Positions 25,429 to 34,469 of a DNA stretch of 64,000 bases are shown in pieces (within the stretch, counting starts at the first letter, position 1; the number at the start of each line of letters is the position of its first letter). This DNA comes from Paenochrobactrum glaciei (GTDB taxonomy: Bacteria; Pseudomonadota; Alphaproteobacteria; Rhizobiales; Rhizobiaceae). Position numbers and translations under genes: made by a program. The stretch lies in NCBI RefSeq assembly GCF_039522165.1, contig NZ_BAAADE010000001.1:1240001-1304000 (forward strand), read 5' to 3'. The notes beneath the pieces were generated by a model. The model was given only the letters and a program-made list of their open reading frames with translations, was not told where the DNA came from and made no database searches.

Positions 25429-26115
25429 ATGCTTAATAAATTGACGGCTGAATTTATCGGCACCTTCTGGTTGGTTTTTGGTGGTTGCGGCAGTGCAATT
25501 CTGGCTGCAACATTTCCTGAGCTTGGCATTGGCTTTTTAGGCGTTGCCTTTGCTTTCGGTTTAAGTGTTCTGACTATGGCTTATGCGGTCGGGCATATCT
25601 CCGGCGGCCATTTCAATCCGGCTGTTTCGCTGGGGCTTTTGATCGGTGGCCGCATGCAAAGTCGTGAGCTATTGCCATATTGGGCGGCACAACTGGCAGG
25701 GGCTATAGCGGCTTCACTGGTGCTGTTCATCATTGCTTCCGGCAACGACACCTTTGCACCTGAAAGCTTCGCTTCAAATGGTTATGGAGACTTGTCCCCC
25801 GGTGAGTTTAATATGGTTTCGGCACTGATTATTGAGATCGTGCTGACCGCATTTTTTCTGCTGATCATTTTAGGGGCAACATCAAAACAAGCGCCTAAAG
25901 GTTTTGCACCGATTGCTATTGGCTTGAGCCTGACCCTCATTCATCTGATATCGATACCGGTGACTAATACCTCGGTTAATCCGGCGCGTTCAACAGGTGT
26001 GGCACTCTTTGCAGAAACAGCAGCTCTTGGCCAACTCTGGCTGTTTTGGCTGGCACCATTATTAGGAGCGGCGCTCGGCGCCATGACGTGGAAAGTCTTC
26101 CTCGGCAAAGACTAA
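25429..26115 (+). CDS. aqpZ: Aquaporin Z
   Basis: A water channel of the inner membrane. The 228-aa product has six helices and the two pore motifs NPA at 63-65 and 184-186. The selectivity-filter residues F43, H172, T181 and R187 correspond to those of E. coli AqpZ (F43, H174, T183, R189), which indicates a water-specific channel rather than a glycerol facilitator. GAAGGA is well placed upstream. It stands alone between a phage-like lipoprotein gene and a convergent TerB-like gene; likely responsive to osmotic conditions, but no regulator site was seen. Confidence 0.95.
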   Translation: MLNKLTAEFIGTFWLVFGGCGSAILAATFPELGIGFLGVAFAFGLSVLTMAYAVGHISGGHFNPAVSLGLLIGGRMQSRELLPYWAAQLAGAIAASLVLFIIASGNDTFAPESFASNGYGDLSPGEFNMVSALIIEIVLTAFFLLIILGATSKQAPKGFAPIAIGLSLTLIHLISIPVTNTSVNPARSTGVALFAETAALGQLWLFWLAPLLGAALGAMTWKVFLGKD

Positions 26116-26153
26116 AAATTGCAGCCTTTGATATGGGTGAATAAGAACCGGAT

Positions 26154-26627
26154 TTATGCTTGCGGGCAAAAGCGTTTTTCAACGCGCTGCTTGATGGTCA
26201 TGCGATCCGGTTCTGCCACTTCCAGCAGATCGGCCAGCCGCCACATCACGGCATCTTCCAGTTCATGAGCTTCGCCGTCGCTGTAAACCATTTCCCACAT
26301 CAGCTCGATAAATTCGAGCCGTGCAGCCTGATTGAGATGCCGTTTCAGCACCATCGAAAATCCGTAAATATCGATAGCTTCCTGATCGGCTTTTTCAGCG
26401 GCTTTAATCAGACGTTCGACGGCTTCTCGGGGCAGGGCATAGGCTTCCGACAGGGTGCGGTAAAGCACATCGCGTTCCGCTTCACGACGATCCCCGTCCA
26501 CATCCATGATGTGTAAAAGAAGGGCTGCTGCTGCCAGACGGGGATCATCATCAGAAAAATTCTCAGCAGGCTCCCCCATGACGCTCTGCTGAATGTCTTT
26601 CATAAAATCAAGTAGCCGATCTAGCAT
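26154..26627 (-). CDS. TerB-like protein
   Basis: A 157-aa helical protein of the TerB/DjlA N-terminal superfamily. Two acidic repeats stand out: MDVDGDRREAE (about residues 41-51) and YSDGEAHELED (about 114-124). These are the conserved metal-binding acidic motifs of the family. TerB proteins were named for tellurite resistance, but chromosomal singletons like this one have no proven resistance role. GGGGA lies about six bases before the ATG. It follows hemY by 20 bases on the same strand, so co-transcription is likely. Confidence 0.85.
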   Translation of the reverse strand: MLDRLLDFMKDIQQSVMGEPAENFSDDDPRLAAAALLLHIMDVDGDRREAERDVLYRTLSEAYALPREAVERLIKAAEKADQEAIDIYGFSMVLKRHLNQAARLEFIELMWEMVYSDGEAHELEDAVMWRLADLLEVAEPDRMTIKQRVEKRFCPQA

Positions 26628-26647
26628 GCAGTTCCCCGATGTAGCGC

Positions 26648-28258
26648 TTAAAATAAGCGCATATTATTAGTTTTAATGGCACCGACATCATCCGGATGCA
26701 CACCCGGATCATCCACAACCGTCAGCGGAATGTCACGTTTTTTGTTTTTGTCAGATTTGGGTGCAGCAGGTTTGGCGGTTTCCGGCTCACTGCTATCGGA
26801 TTCCTGTTCTTTTGTTTCAGCAACAGGAGGCTGAGGCGCTTTTTGCTTTTTAGGCGGCGTGACTGGCTTTTCCGCTGTGAGATCGAGCACAGGGACGGTT
26901 TCTGTCCAGTCAGCGGCGTCATCTTGCGACCCAAGCACTTCTTGCGGCTCTGATTCAATCATCGGAGCCAGTTCTTCCACCGGCACTTTCCACTCAAAAC
27001 TGTTGAGGCGGCCGGTAACAGGCGAAACCGGAGCCCATATTTGTGACACATAGCCATCGGCTGTCCAAACCGGATCGCGCGGTGCTTTAAGCGCTTTGCT
27101 CAGCCATTGACGTACCAACCCCTGATCGCCGCTATCGGCTTCTTCAATATCGGCAAGCAACAGATAAGCGCTTTTGCGCGGCGCGGCATTCAAGACCTGC
27201 TCAACCTGATCGCGTGCCACGTTAAATTCATTGGCATCATAGGCAGCGCGTGCCAAGGCCAGATTGCTTTCGACATTATTGCTGCGAAGTGACACCAGAT
27301 GGCGTGCGCGTTTCAAGCGGTCATGGGCAGTGTCGCCACTGCGGCCATGCACATAAACATCGGCAACTTCAGGATGAGGCTCTTTTTTCCACGCGGCTTC
27401 CAGAATTTTGGATGCTTTGCGCACTTCGCCTTGGGCAAAAAGAGCGCGTGCAGCAACAACAGATGCCGGAATAAGATCGGGATTAAGCTTATGCGCTTCC
27501 AGTGCAATGCTACGTGCTTCAAGCGGCTCGGTTTCAAGTTTTGCCATAGCTTTGGCGGTCAGCAGAGCTGCGCGTTCTTTTTTGGCCACTTCTTTGCTTT
27601 GGCGCAGTGATTGCTTGCGCGCTTCAACCAGATTAAGTGCTGCATCCCAATTGCCTTGAGCGCAGAGCTGGCCAAGAACGGCAGATGATGCCCATTCGAG
27701 CTGTGGCGCATGGCGCACTGCTTCGGCCGCGTAGTTGCGGGCAGCGTCATAGGCGCCCATACGCAGCGATTCAATATAAAGACCACGCAAACCCAGTAAA
27801 CGTGTTTCAGGGTCTTCCACCATCGCCTCAAAGCCTTTGCGTGCATCATCGGCACGGCCTTCAAGCATGGCGGTTTGTGCTTCCAGTAATTTGATCAGCG
27901 GTTCCTGATCGGCACTGATCAGTTTTGCAGCCTGTGCCGTCATACGGTGCGCAGCTTCTGCGTCACCTGCACCGGCTGCAATCAGGCCGGTGGATAAGGA
28001 TTGATAGCCACGGTCGCGCTTGCGGGCACGAAAATGACGGCGCAAAATATGCGGCGATTGATAGATGTTTTTAATCAGCCACCAGCACAGCATAAAACCT
28101 GCAACAATGGCGACAATGCTGGCCGCAGCCACCATCAGGCTGATGCGGTAGCGCTGGCCGCCAAACATCATCACCAGATCACCTGGTCGATCAGCCAGCC
28201 AACCAAAGCCTAAGCCTAAGGCGACAATAATCAGCACATAGATAAAAATTCTTATCAT
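26648..28258 (-). CDS. hemY: HemY-type membrane TPR protein
   Basis: A 536-aa inner-membrane protein of the proteobacterial HemY family (distinct from the Gram-positive protoporphyrinogen oxidase of the same name). Two N-terminal membrane helices (residues 3-22 and about 40-65) precede RHFRARKRDRGYQSLSTGLIAAGAGD and then TPR-like helical repeats. The last 100 residues are low-complexity, rich in Pro, Lys and Glu. It ends the hemC-hemD-mic60-hemY group. Its Shine-Dalgarno AAGGAG overlaps the mic60 stop codon, so translation is coupled. The precise role in heme synthesis is unproven. Confidence 0.9.
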   Translation of the reverse strand: MIRIFIYVLIIVALGLGFGWLADRPGDLVMMFGGQRYRISLMVAAASIVAIVAGFMLCWWLIKNIYQSPHILRRHFRARKRDRGYQSLSTGLIAAGAGDAEAAHRMTAQAAKLISADQEPLIKLLEAQTAMLEGRADDARKGFEAMVEDPETRLLGLRGLYIESLRMGAYDAARNYAAEAVRHAPQLEWASSAVLGQLCAQGNWDAALNLVEARKQSLRQSKEVAKKERAALLTAKAMAKLETEPLEARSIALEAHKLNPDLIPASVVAARALFAQGEVRKASKILEAAWKKEPHPEVADVYVHGRSGDTAHDRLKRARHLVSLRSNNVESNLALARAAYDANEFNVARDQVEQVLNAAPRKSAYLLLADIEEADSGDQGLVRQWLSKALKAPRDPVWTADGYVSQIWAPVSPVTGRLNSFEWKVPVEELAPMIESEPQEVLGSQDDAADWTETVPVLDLTAEKPVTPPKKQKAPQPPVAETKEQESDSSEPETAKPAAPKSDKNKKRDIPLTVVDDPGVHPDDVGAIKTNNMRLF

Positions 28259-28269
28259 GCGAGCGCTCC

Positions 28270-29724
28270 TTATTGTGCAGCCTGAGGTGTGTCTGCATCC
28301 GCTTTCGGTTGCAGGCTCTGAGTCATCAGACGGGTAAGCAGCTGATCGGCATCACGGCGCAATTTCATCTGACCGGCAAATTCCTGACTGACAGCTTTGG
28401 CATCGGCCGGAAGTTGTTCCCATTCATTAATGGCGCGTTCCAGATCTGCCGAATGCAGTGCCGATTCCATGCGGGCGGTGGTCGGGCCAACGCCTGTGCC
28501 GCTGACATCACCGACAGGGCGCACGCTGATAAGTCCTTTGGCGCTTGCCATCAGCTGCTCCCACAGGCCTGCATCTGGGGCTGGCTTATTGGCTGTTGCA
28601 ACGATTTTATCGGCCACAGGATTAAACCATGCGTTTAAATCCGCAACGGTCGGAATGCCCGTACCTGCATGTTGGGTAAGCATTTCAATAGCCGGATCAG
28701 CAGGGCGCAGAGAGGTGAATGTTTCCAACTCATTCACAAAAGAGCCGCCGCGATCAATGGCGTTTTTAAGTGCATTGGCGGCAATTAAAGTGGCTATGTC
28801 AGGTTGGTGGACTGTCTCGGAGATTTTTTCCTGCAAAGCCGAAAACTGATCTTGCAATGCGGTGATCGAGCTTTGATCGGTAGAAACATTGGCAGCGGCT
28901 TCATTGGCTTTTGATGTCGCTGTTGCAAGCTGTGTTTCAAGTGCTGCAATTTTGGCGGTCAATCCGTCAATGTCAGCATCGACATTGGCGCTGGTTGCAG
29001 TTGGCAGATTGTCGATCTGTTTTTGCAGGGCGTTCAGTTTTGCCGTTGTGGCATTGCCCAGCTCATCCAGTTTGGTGGCGGTTGTCTGTGCAAGACCTGC
29101 CGCCTGATCAAGTTTTTGCTGGCCTGCCTGATCTAGTCTGGCCGAAACTGGTGCGATTTTAAGGGCGGAAACTTCCTGTTCCAGATGGGCTAATTGCTCG
29201 GCGGTAACGCGCGCACCAGGCGAAGGAATAACATTGCCCCATTGTAAAGCCGCAGCCCCTGCCAGAGCAATGACGCCGCCTGCTATGCCCGCCATCAGAT
29301 TGGAGCCGGTATTGCGGGTGTTTTTCACTGCGGCCGGTTTTGAAGCCGGTTCGTTGGTTTTTGCCGATGCGCTGGCCGATGCACTGGCAGATGCGCTGGA
29401 AGCCGTGCTTGATTGTGGTTTTGGTTCGGCCTGCATATGGGATTGTGACACGGAACCTGTTTCCTTTAATCTATCGGGCTTTGCTGTGTTTTGCTGCGCT
29501 GAGGCGGCGGTTGGTTTGGCAGCCGGTGATTTCGCCGCTTCAGTTTTAACCGTGCCTGGGCGGGCGGTTTTCGCTTTGGTAAAATCGCCGACCGGCTCCG
29601 CTTCATGCGTGTGCAGCTTCGGGTTCACAGCGTCACCTGCTCCTTGGCGCGGCGCGGGATCATGTTCGATCGTCACGGGTTTGCGTATTGGCTTTGAGTG
29701 TCGCGGTGTTCCGGATTTTGCCAT
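28270..29724 (-). CDS. Mitofilin-family inner-membrane protein (bacterial Mic60)
   Basis: A 484-aa homologue of mitochondrial Mic60 (COG4223), which shapes inner membranes at crista junctions. About 140 disordered N-terminal residues, rich in Pro, Lys and Ala and including an alternating Ser-Ala run, lead into one membrane helix (GIAGGVIALAGAAALQWG). A long coiled coil with regular heptads follows (LDELGNATTAKLNALQKQID and after), then a C-terminal mitofilin domain. I chose ATG 29724 (MAKSGTP) because GAGG lies five bases upstream. Its place between hemD and hemY is the known alphaproteobacterial context. Confidence 0.85.
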   Translation of the reverse strand: MAKSGTPRHSKPIRKPVTIEHDPAPRQGAGDAVNPKLHTHEAEPVGDFTKAKTARPGTVKTEAAKSPAAKPTAASAQQNTAKPDRLKETGSVSQSHMQAEPKPQSSTASSASASASASASAKTNEPASKPAAVKNTRNTGSNLMAGIAGGVIALAGAAALQWGNVIPSPGARVTAEQLAHLEQEVSALKIAPVSARLDQAGQQKLDQAAGLAQTTATKLDELGNATTAKLNALQKQIDNLPTATSANVDADIDGLTAKIAALETQLATATSKANEAAANVSTDQSSITALQDQFSALQEKISETVHQPDIATLIAANALKNAIDRGGSFVNELETFTSLRPADPAIEMLTQHAGTGIPTVADLNAWFNPVADKIVATANKPAPDAGLWEQLMASAKGLISVRPVGDVSGTGVGPTTARMESALHSADLERAINEWEQLPADAKAVSQEFAGQMKLRRDADQLLTRLMTQSLQPKADADTPQAAQ

Positions 29725-29824
29725 TGGTCCTCTCGTCATGATTAACGCAGCAATTAGCAATCTATATGGTCAGCAACTTAGCAGATATAACCTTGATATG
29801 AAGGAATCGTTGCCTCATTTTTGG

Positions 29825-30571
29825 TTAAATATGCTGAAATAGCCTAAAAATTCCGTTTTCATCGGGGTGATCAGCAGAAAAACTGTTGTTTTTCCAGTGT
29901 TCAGGCAGCAGTTCAGCGACACGCGGGGCGATACAGAAAAACTTCACGCTGGCCTGAAAAAGCGGGGCGGGTGTCTTTTCCTGCACGCTGATAAGGCTGC
30001 TGGCGGCAACACCGGAATATAATAACACCGCCGCATATGGCTGATTGATGATCGCATCCGGTTGAACATTTGTCGCAACCGTATCGTAAATATCATAGAC
30101 CTGCATGATGATGCCGGTCGTGTGAACGCGCTCTTCAAAAACCGGCTGGCGCACGCGTCCTGCCAGATAGATGATATGTGCCTGAGGCGGCAAATGAGCG
30201 GCGATTGTTTGGGCAAGCCTTACGGCATCCCCGCCGCCTTCAATGACCGTTTGAAAGCCGTATTCACGCGCCACTTCGGCGGTGCGTACACCAACGGCAA
30301 AAAGCGGCAGATGTTTTAAGCTTTCAAGGAGTGCGGGATCAGCATGGCGAAAAGCATTGATGCTGGTGGCGGTAACCGCCACATAATCCAGCATCTCGAC
30401 TTTGGGGGATAGCGCTTGTGTTTGTGTGAGTGGAAAAACATCCGCGATAAATCCGGCCTCTTGCAAAAGACGAGCAGTGCGCGCTGCCGCTGGTTGCGGC
30501 CGCGTCACTAAAATGCGTCTTCCTTTGCCTTCCGGCAGTTTTACCGAGGATGCAATTTCCAAATCAGCCAA
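29825..30571 (-). CDS. hemD: Uroporphyrinogen-III synthase
   Basis: Closes and inverts ring D of hydroxymethylbilane to give uroporphyrinogen III. The 248-aa product shows the weakly conserved HemD fold, recognised by the start ILVTRPQPAAARTARLL, VTATSINAF and VGVRTAEVAREYGF, and by its place eight bases after hemC. The start is probably TTG 30571; there is no ATG between the hemC stop and the conserved core, so initiation may depend on coupling to hemC. A 100-base gap separates it from mic60. Confidence 0.88.
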   Translation of the reverse strand: MADLEIASSVKLPEGKGRRILVTRPQPAAARTARLLQEAGFIADVFPLTQTQALSPKVEMLDYVAVTATSINAFRHADPALLESLKHLPLFAVGVRTAEVAREYGFQTVIEGGGDAVRLAQTIAAHLPPQAHIIYLAGRVRQPVFEERVHTTGIIMQVYDIYDTVATNVQPDAIINQPYAAVLLYSGVAASSLISVQEKTPAPLFQASVKFFCIAPRVAELLPEHWKNNSFSADHPDENGIFRLFQHI

Positions 30572-30579
30572 TCCCGATC

Positions 30580-31506
30580 TTACCAGTCTTTGAAAAAGTC
30601 TGAGCCTGCCATGGCACGTACGCGCTTGGCGGCATCTTCACCAATTGCAGCAGCATCCGCGATGGAGCCTTCGCCGCTGACGTGATGTGCCTGTGTGCCA
30701 TCAGGGGTGAGAATCATACCGTTAAAGCGTAATTGTCCCTGATCGATGATTGCAAGACCGGCAATCGGTGTGCGGCATGAGCCATCAAGATGGCCTAAAA
30801 ATGCACGTTCACATGCAAGGGCAATTTGCGTTTCGCGGTGGGCAAGGGGCGCCAGCAGCGCATCAATGCGTGCGTCACCAATGCGGCTTTCAATTGCGAT
30901 TGCACCTTGGCCGGGAGCTGGCAGAAAATGTTCCGGCTCCATCAGGTCGGTAATGACATCCTGTAGCCCGAGGCGGCGCAAACCGGCAGCGGCCAAAAAT
31001 GTACCGTCCACTTCGCCTTCTTCTAGTTTACGCAAACGGGTTTGCACATTGCCGCGATACATGACGATTTTCAGATCAGGGCGCAGACGGCGAATGAGCG
31101 CCTGACGGCGCAACGAAGATGAACCAACCACAGCACCTTGCGGCAAATCAGTGAATTTTTTGACATTGCGGCCGATGAAAGCATCGCGCGGGTCTTCACG
31201 TTCCAGATAGACAGATAAATGCAAACCATCCGGTAGCACAGTTGGAATATCTTTGGTGGAATGGACGGCTACATCAATTTCGCCAGCATGGAGTGCTTGC
31301 TCAATTTCTTCGGTGAACAAACCTTTGCCACCAATTTCTGCTAAAGGGCGATCCTGAATGCGGTCACCGGCGGTGGACATAGGAACGATTTCAATGGCCT
31401 CTTCAGGCAGGCCGTGGGCTTCCTGTAAGCGGCGGCGCGTTTCATAGGCTTGAGCAAGCGCGAGCTTGCTGCCGCGCGTGCCGATCTTCAAGGATGCTGT
31501 TTGCAT
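30580..31506 (-). CDS. hemC: Hydroxymethylbilane synthase (porphobilinogen deaminase)
   Basis: Joins four porphobilinogen units into hydroxymethylbilane in the heme pathway. The 308-aa length is normal. It starts with the typical KIGTRGSKLALAQA; the catalytic aspartate is D86 in HSTKDIPT; the dipyrromethane cofactor attaches at C244 in DGSCRTPIAG. It is divergent from tsaD across a 108-base shared upstream region, and leads the hemC-hemD-mic60-hemY group on the minus strand. Confidence 0.97.
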   Translation of the reverse strand: MQTASLKIGTRGSKLALAQAYETRRRLQEAHGLPEEAIEIVPMSTAGDRIQDRPLAEIGGKGLFTEEIEQALHAGEIDVAVHSTKDIPTVLPDGLHLSVYLEREDPRDAFIGRNVKKFTDLPQGAVVGSSSLRRQALIRRLRPDLKIVMYRGNVQTRLRKLEEGEVDGTFLAAAGLRRLGLQDVITDLMEPEHFLPAPGQGAIAIESRIGDARIDALLAPLAHRETQIALACERAFLGHLDGSCRTPIAGLAIIDQGQLRFNGMILTPDGTQAHHVSGEGSIADAAAIGEDAAKRVRAMAGSDFFKDW

Positions 31507-31614
31507 ATTCTTTCGTCCATGATACCGGGTTGCATAAACTTGTCATAATGTGGTTTAGCCTATGGCCTAACCAAAAATCCCCTCGGGGGCAACAAATTCA
31601 GGGTCTAATCGCAA

Positions 31615-32709
31615 ATGCGCGTGCTTGGAATAGAGACGAGTTGCGACGAAACAGCCGCAGCTATAGTCGAACGGGATGAAAATGGACATGGGACAATTCT
31701 GTCCAATGTCGTGTTGAGCCAGATTGCCGAGCATGAACCCTATGGTGGTGTCGTGCCGGAAATCGCTGCCCGTGCGCATGTGGAGGCTCTGGACAGGCTG
31801 GTGAAACAGGCCCTTGCCGAAGCAAATTGTGAGCTTGGCGATGTGGATGCCATTGCTGCAACCGCAGGCCCCGGCCTCATTGGCGGGCTGATTGTTGGCC
31901 TGATGACCGGCAAGGCGCTGGCCTTGGCCGAGAAGAAACCATTTTATGCGATCAATCATCTGGAAGGCCATGCGCTGACAGCGCGCCTCACCGATGGATT
32001 GAGCTATCCTTATTTATTGTTGCTGGTTTCCGGTGGTCATACCCAGATGGTGCTGGTGCGTGGTCTTGGCGATTATACCCGCCTTGGCACCACGATTGAT
32101 GATGCTTTGGGCGAAGCTTTTGACAAAACTGCCAAGCTTTTGGGGCTGCCATATCCGGGCGGACCTGCCGTTGAACAGGCAGCTTTAAAAGGCGATCCGA
32201 AGCGTTTTTCACTACCGCGTCCGTTAAAAGGCGAGGCACGGCTTGATTTTTCCTTCTCCGGTTTGAAAACCGCAGTGCGCCAGACCGCAACAGAAATCGC
32301 GCCTTTAAGCGAGCAGGATGTTGCCGATATTTGTGCAGGCTTTCAATTGGCTGTTGCTGACACATTGAGTGACCGTGTCAGCCGCTCTTTGAAACGCTTT
32401 AAGCAAGAATATCCCGATAAGCCAATGCCGGAGCTGGTGGTGGCTGGTGGGGTTGCTGCCAACAAAGCTTTACGTGCTGCCTTGCAGGGGCTTTGTGATC
32501 GCTATGGTTTTCGCTTTGTCGCGCCGCCGCATAATTTATGCACCGATAATGCAGCCATGATTGCATGGGCAGGTGTGGAACGGGCTTTTCAAGACGAATC
32601 ATTTGGCAAAAATGGTGATCCGCTTGATATTGCGCCACGTTCGCGCTGGCCGCTGGATCAGAAATCCGCGCCATTAATCGGCACGGGACGCAGAGGAGCC
32701 AAGGCATGA
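31615..32709 (+). CDS. tsaD: tRNA N6-threonylcarbamoyladenosine transferase TsaD
   Basis: Transfers threonylcarbamoyl to A37 of ANN-decoding tRNAs, working with TsaB and TsaE. The 364-aa ASKHA-fold protein starts LGIETSCDETAAA. The metal-binding histidines are H115 and H119 (NHLEGHA), and SGGHTQMV and VVAGGVAANKALR are conserved. It is divergent from hemC and overlaps gpsA by four bases. The identity is secure. Confidence 0.97.
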   Translation: MRVLGIETSCDETAAAIVERDENGHGTILSNVVLSQIAEHEPYGGVVPEIAARAHVEALDRLVKQALAEANCELGDVDAIAATAGPGLIGGLIVGLMTGKALALAEKKPFYAINHLEGHALTARLTDGLSYPYLLLLVSGGHTQMVLVRGLGDYTRLGTTIDDALGEAFDKTAKLLGLPYPGGPAVEQAALKGDPKRFSLPRPLKGEARLDFSFSGLKTAVRQTATEIAPLSEQDVADICAGFQLAVADTLSDRVSRSLKRFKQEYPDKPMPELVVAGGVAANKALRAALQGLCDRYGFRFVAPPHNLCTDNAAMIAWAGVERAFQDESFGKNGDPLDIAPRSRWPLDQKSAPLIGTGRRGAKA

Positions 32710-33692
32710 CGAAAAATTTAAAAGTTGCTGTCCTTGGTGGCGGGGCGTGGGGAACGGCGCTTGCGGTGATGGCTGCCAATAATGGCCATCAAACGATGCT
32801 TTATGCCCGCGATGCGGCAACGGTTGAAGATATTAATCTTAACCATCAAAATCAGCGTTACTTAGGCGATATTGTGCTGCCTGCAAGCGTGTTGGCGAGC
32901 AGCGATGCAGCAGAGGTTTTGAGCGGTGCTGATATTGTTTTGTCGGTTATTCCGGCGCAGGTAATGGGTGAAGCTTTAGCTCAAATGACTGAGCTTATTC
33001 CGCAATCGGCACCGCTGGTTTTATGCGCTAAAGGCATTGAGCGCAGCACTGGCCGTTTGATGTCGGAAGTGGTGAGCGAAGTTTTACCCGAACATCAGCT
33101 TGCTTCGCTATCGGGCCCAAGCTTTGCCACGGATGTGGCGCGCGGACTGCCAACGGCTGTGACTATCGCCAGTAAAAATATTGCCATTGCCGATCAGGTT
33201 TCTGTTGCTTTATCTGGGGCTGCATTCCGCTGCTATTCAACGGATGATCTGACCGGTGTGGAAATCGGTGGTTCATTGAAAAATGTGCTGGCCTTGGCGG
33301 CTGGTGCTGCAATCGGGCGGGGTCTTGGTGCAAGTGCCCAGGCCGCACTGGTGACCCGCGGTTTTGTTGAATTGCGCCGTATCGGTCATAAAATGGGCGC
33401 TCGCCCTGAAACAATTATGGGCTTGTCGGGCTTGGGTGATTTGATGTTGACCTGCTCATCACCGCAATCGCGCAATTACTCTTACGGTATGGCTTTGGGC
33501 GCTGATGAAGACCTGTCGCGCCGTCCATTGGCAGAAGGTGTGGCCACAGCCCCTATTGCAGCGGAGCTTTGTCTGAAATATCAGATAGCCGCACCTATCA
33601 TTGATGCAACGGCTGCGCTTTTGGCTGGCGAGATCACTATTGATGATGCAGTGACCGCTTTGATCAACCGGCCACTGAAAATAGAAGATTAA
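32706..33692 (+). CDS. gpsA: Glycerol-3-phosphate dehydrogenase [NAD(P)+]
   Basis: Makes sn-glycerol 3-phosphate from dihydroxyacetone phosphate for phospholipid synthesis. The 328-aa product has the N-terminal dinucleotide motif VLGGGAWGTALA (about residues 9-20), LSGPSFATDVARG, the catalytic lysine region GGSLKNVLALAAG and GLSGLGDLMLTC. Its ATG overlaps the tsaD stop (ATGA), so the pair is translationally coupled. Confidence 0.97.
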   Translation: MTKNLKVAVLGGGAWGTALAVMAANNGHQTMLYARDAATVEDINLNHQNQRYLGDIVLPASVLASSDAAEVLSGADIVLSVIPAQVMGEALAQMTELIPQSAPLVLCAKGIERSTGRLMSEVVSEVLPEHQLASLSGPSFATDVARGLPTAVTIASKNIAIADQVSVALSGAAFRCYSTDDLTGVEIGGSLKNVLALAAGAAIGRGLGASAQAALVTRGFVELRRIGHKMGARPETIMGLSGLGDLMLTCSSPQSRNYSYGMALGADEDLSRRPLAEGVATAPIAAELCLKYQIAAPIIDATAALLAGEITIDDAVTALINRPLKIED

Positions 33693-33707
33693 AAACGGGA
33701 GTGAACA

Positions 33708-33998
33708 ATGCTTTTTGCAATTCTTTGCAACGATAAAGCCGATCATCTGCAATTGCGTATGGACACACGTCCGACCCATGTGGAATTTTTGAACGGTCTG
33801 GGCGACAAGTTGAAATTTGCCGGTCCTTTCTTGGATGGCAACAACAAGCCGAATGGCAGCCTTGTTGTGATTGAAGCTGAAAGTCAGGCAGAGGCCGAAA
33901 AAATTGCAGCCAGTGATCCTTATGCGGTTGCAGGATTGTTTGAATCGGTCACAATCCGCCCGTGGAACTGGGTTTTTAATAATCCTGCTTCTGTATAA
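33708..33998 (+). CDS. YciI-family protein
   Basis: A 96-aa ferredoxin-like-fold protein of the YciI family, with the usual FAILCNDKADHLQLR start, a conserved histidine in RPTHVEFL and the DP pair in ASDPYAVAGLF that lines the putative active site. The family's function is unproven. It lies 15 bases after gpsA and 36 bases before the EVE gene, within a probable tsaD-gpsA-yciI-EVE-methyltransferase operon. Confidence 0.9.
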   Translation: MLFAILCNDKADHLQLRMDTRPTHVEFLNGLGDKLKFAGPFLDGNNKPNGSLVVIEAESQAEAEKIAASDPYAVAGLFESVTIRPWNWVFNNPASV

Positions 33999-34034
33999 AA
34001 TTACGCTGTTTGATTTCTCCGAAAGGACTTTGTT

Positions 34035-34466
34035 ATGGCTAATTATTGGCTTTTTAAATCGGAACCATTCAAATGGTCTTGGGAAATGCAAAAAGCCAAA
34101 GGTGCGGTCGGTGAAGAATGGGACGGCGTGCGCAATTATCAGGCACGCAATAATATGCGTGCGATGAAAATTGGCGATAAAGCTTTTTTCTATCACTCCA
34201 ATGAAGGTTTGGAAGTCGTAGGCATTGTCGAGGTCAACGAGCTTTCGGCACCTGACAGCACTACCGATGATCCGCGCTGGGATTGCGTCCATATTCGTGC
34301 TGTGTGCGACATGCCAAAGCCGGTGACCTTGAAAGACGTAAAAGCCAATCCGGCTTTGGAAAAAATGGCACTTGTGACCTCGATGCGTTTGTCTGTGCAG
34401 CCTGTCTTGCAAGACGAATGGGATGAAGTTTGCCGTATGGGCGGCCTTGACCCGAAAAGCATTTAA
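34035..34466 (+). CDS. EVE-domain protein
   Basis: A 143-aa single-domain EVE (PUA-like, THYN1 type) protein; such domains bind modified bases in nucleic acid. The family pattern is clear: NYWLFKSEP at the start, WDGVRNYQARNNMRAMKIGDKAFFYHS in the middle and VTLKDVKANP later. AAAGGA lies before the ATG. It is in the conserved tsaD-gpsA-yciI neighbourhood, which may hint at a tRNA-related role; that is inference. Confidence 0.9.
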   Translation: MANYWLFKSEPFKWSWEMQKAKGAVGEEWDGVRNYQARNNMRAMKIGDKAFFYHSNEGLEVVGIVEVNELSAPDSTTDDPRWDCVHIRAVCDMPKPVTLKDVKANPALEKMALVTSMRLSVQPVLQDEWDEVCRMGGLDPKSI

Positions 34467-34469
34467 ACG

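Noticed and set aside
33459..34412. 317-codon minus-strand open frame across gpsA, yciI and the EVE gene
   Set aside because: It lies antisense to three well-supported genes, has Cys/His-rich improbable composition and no ribosome site.
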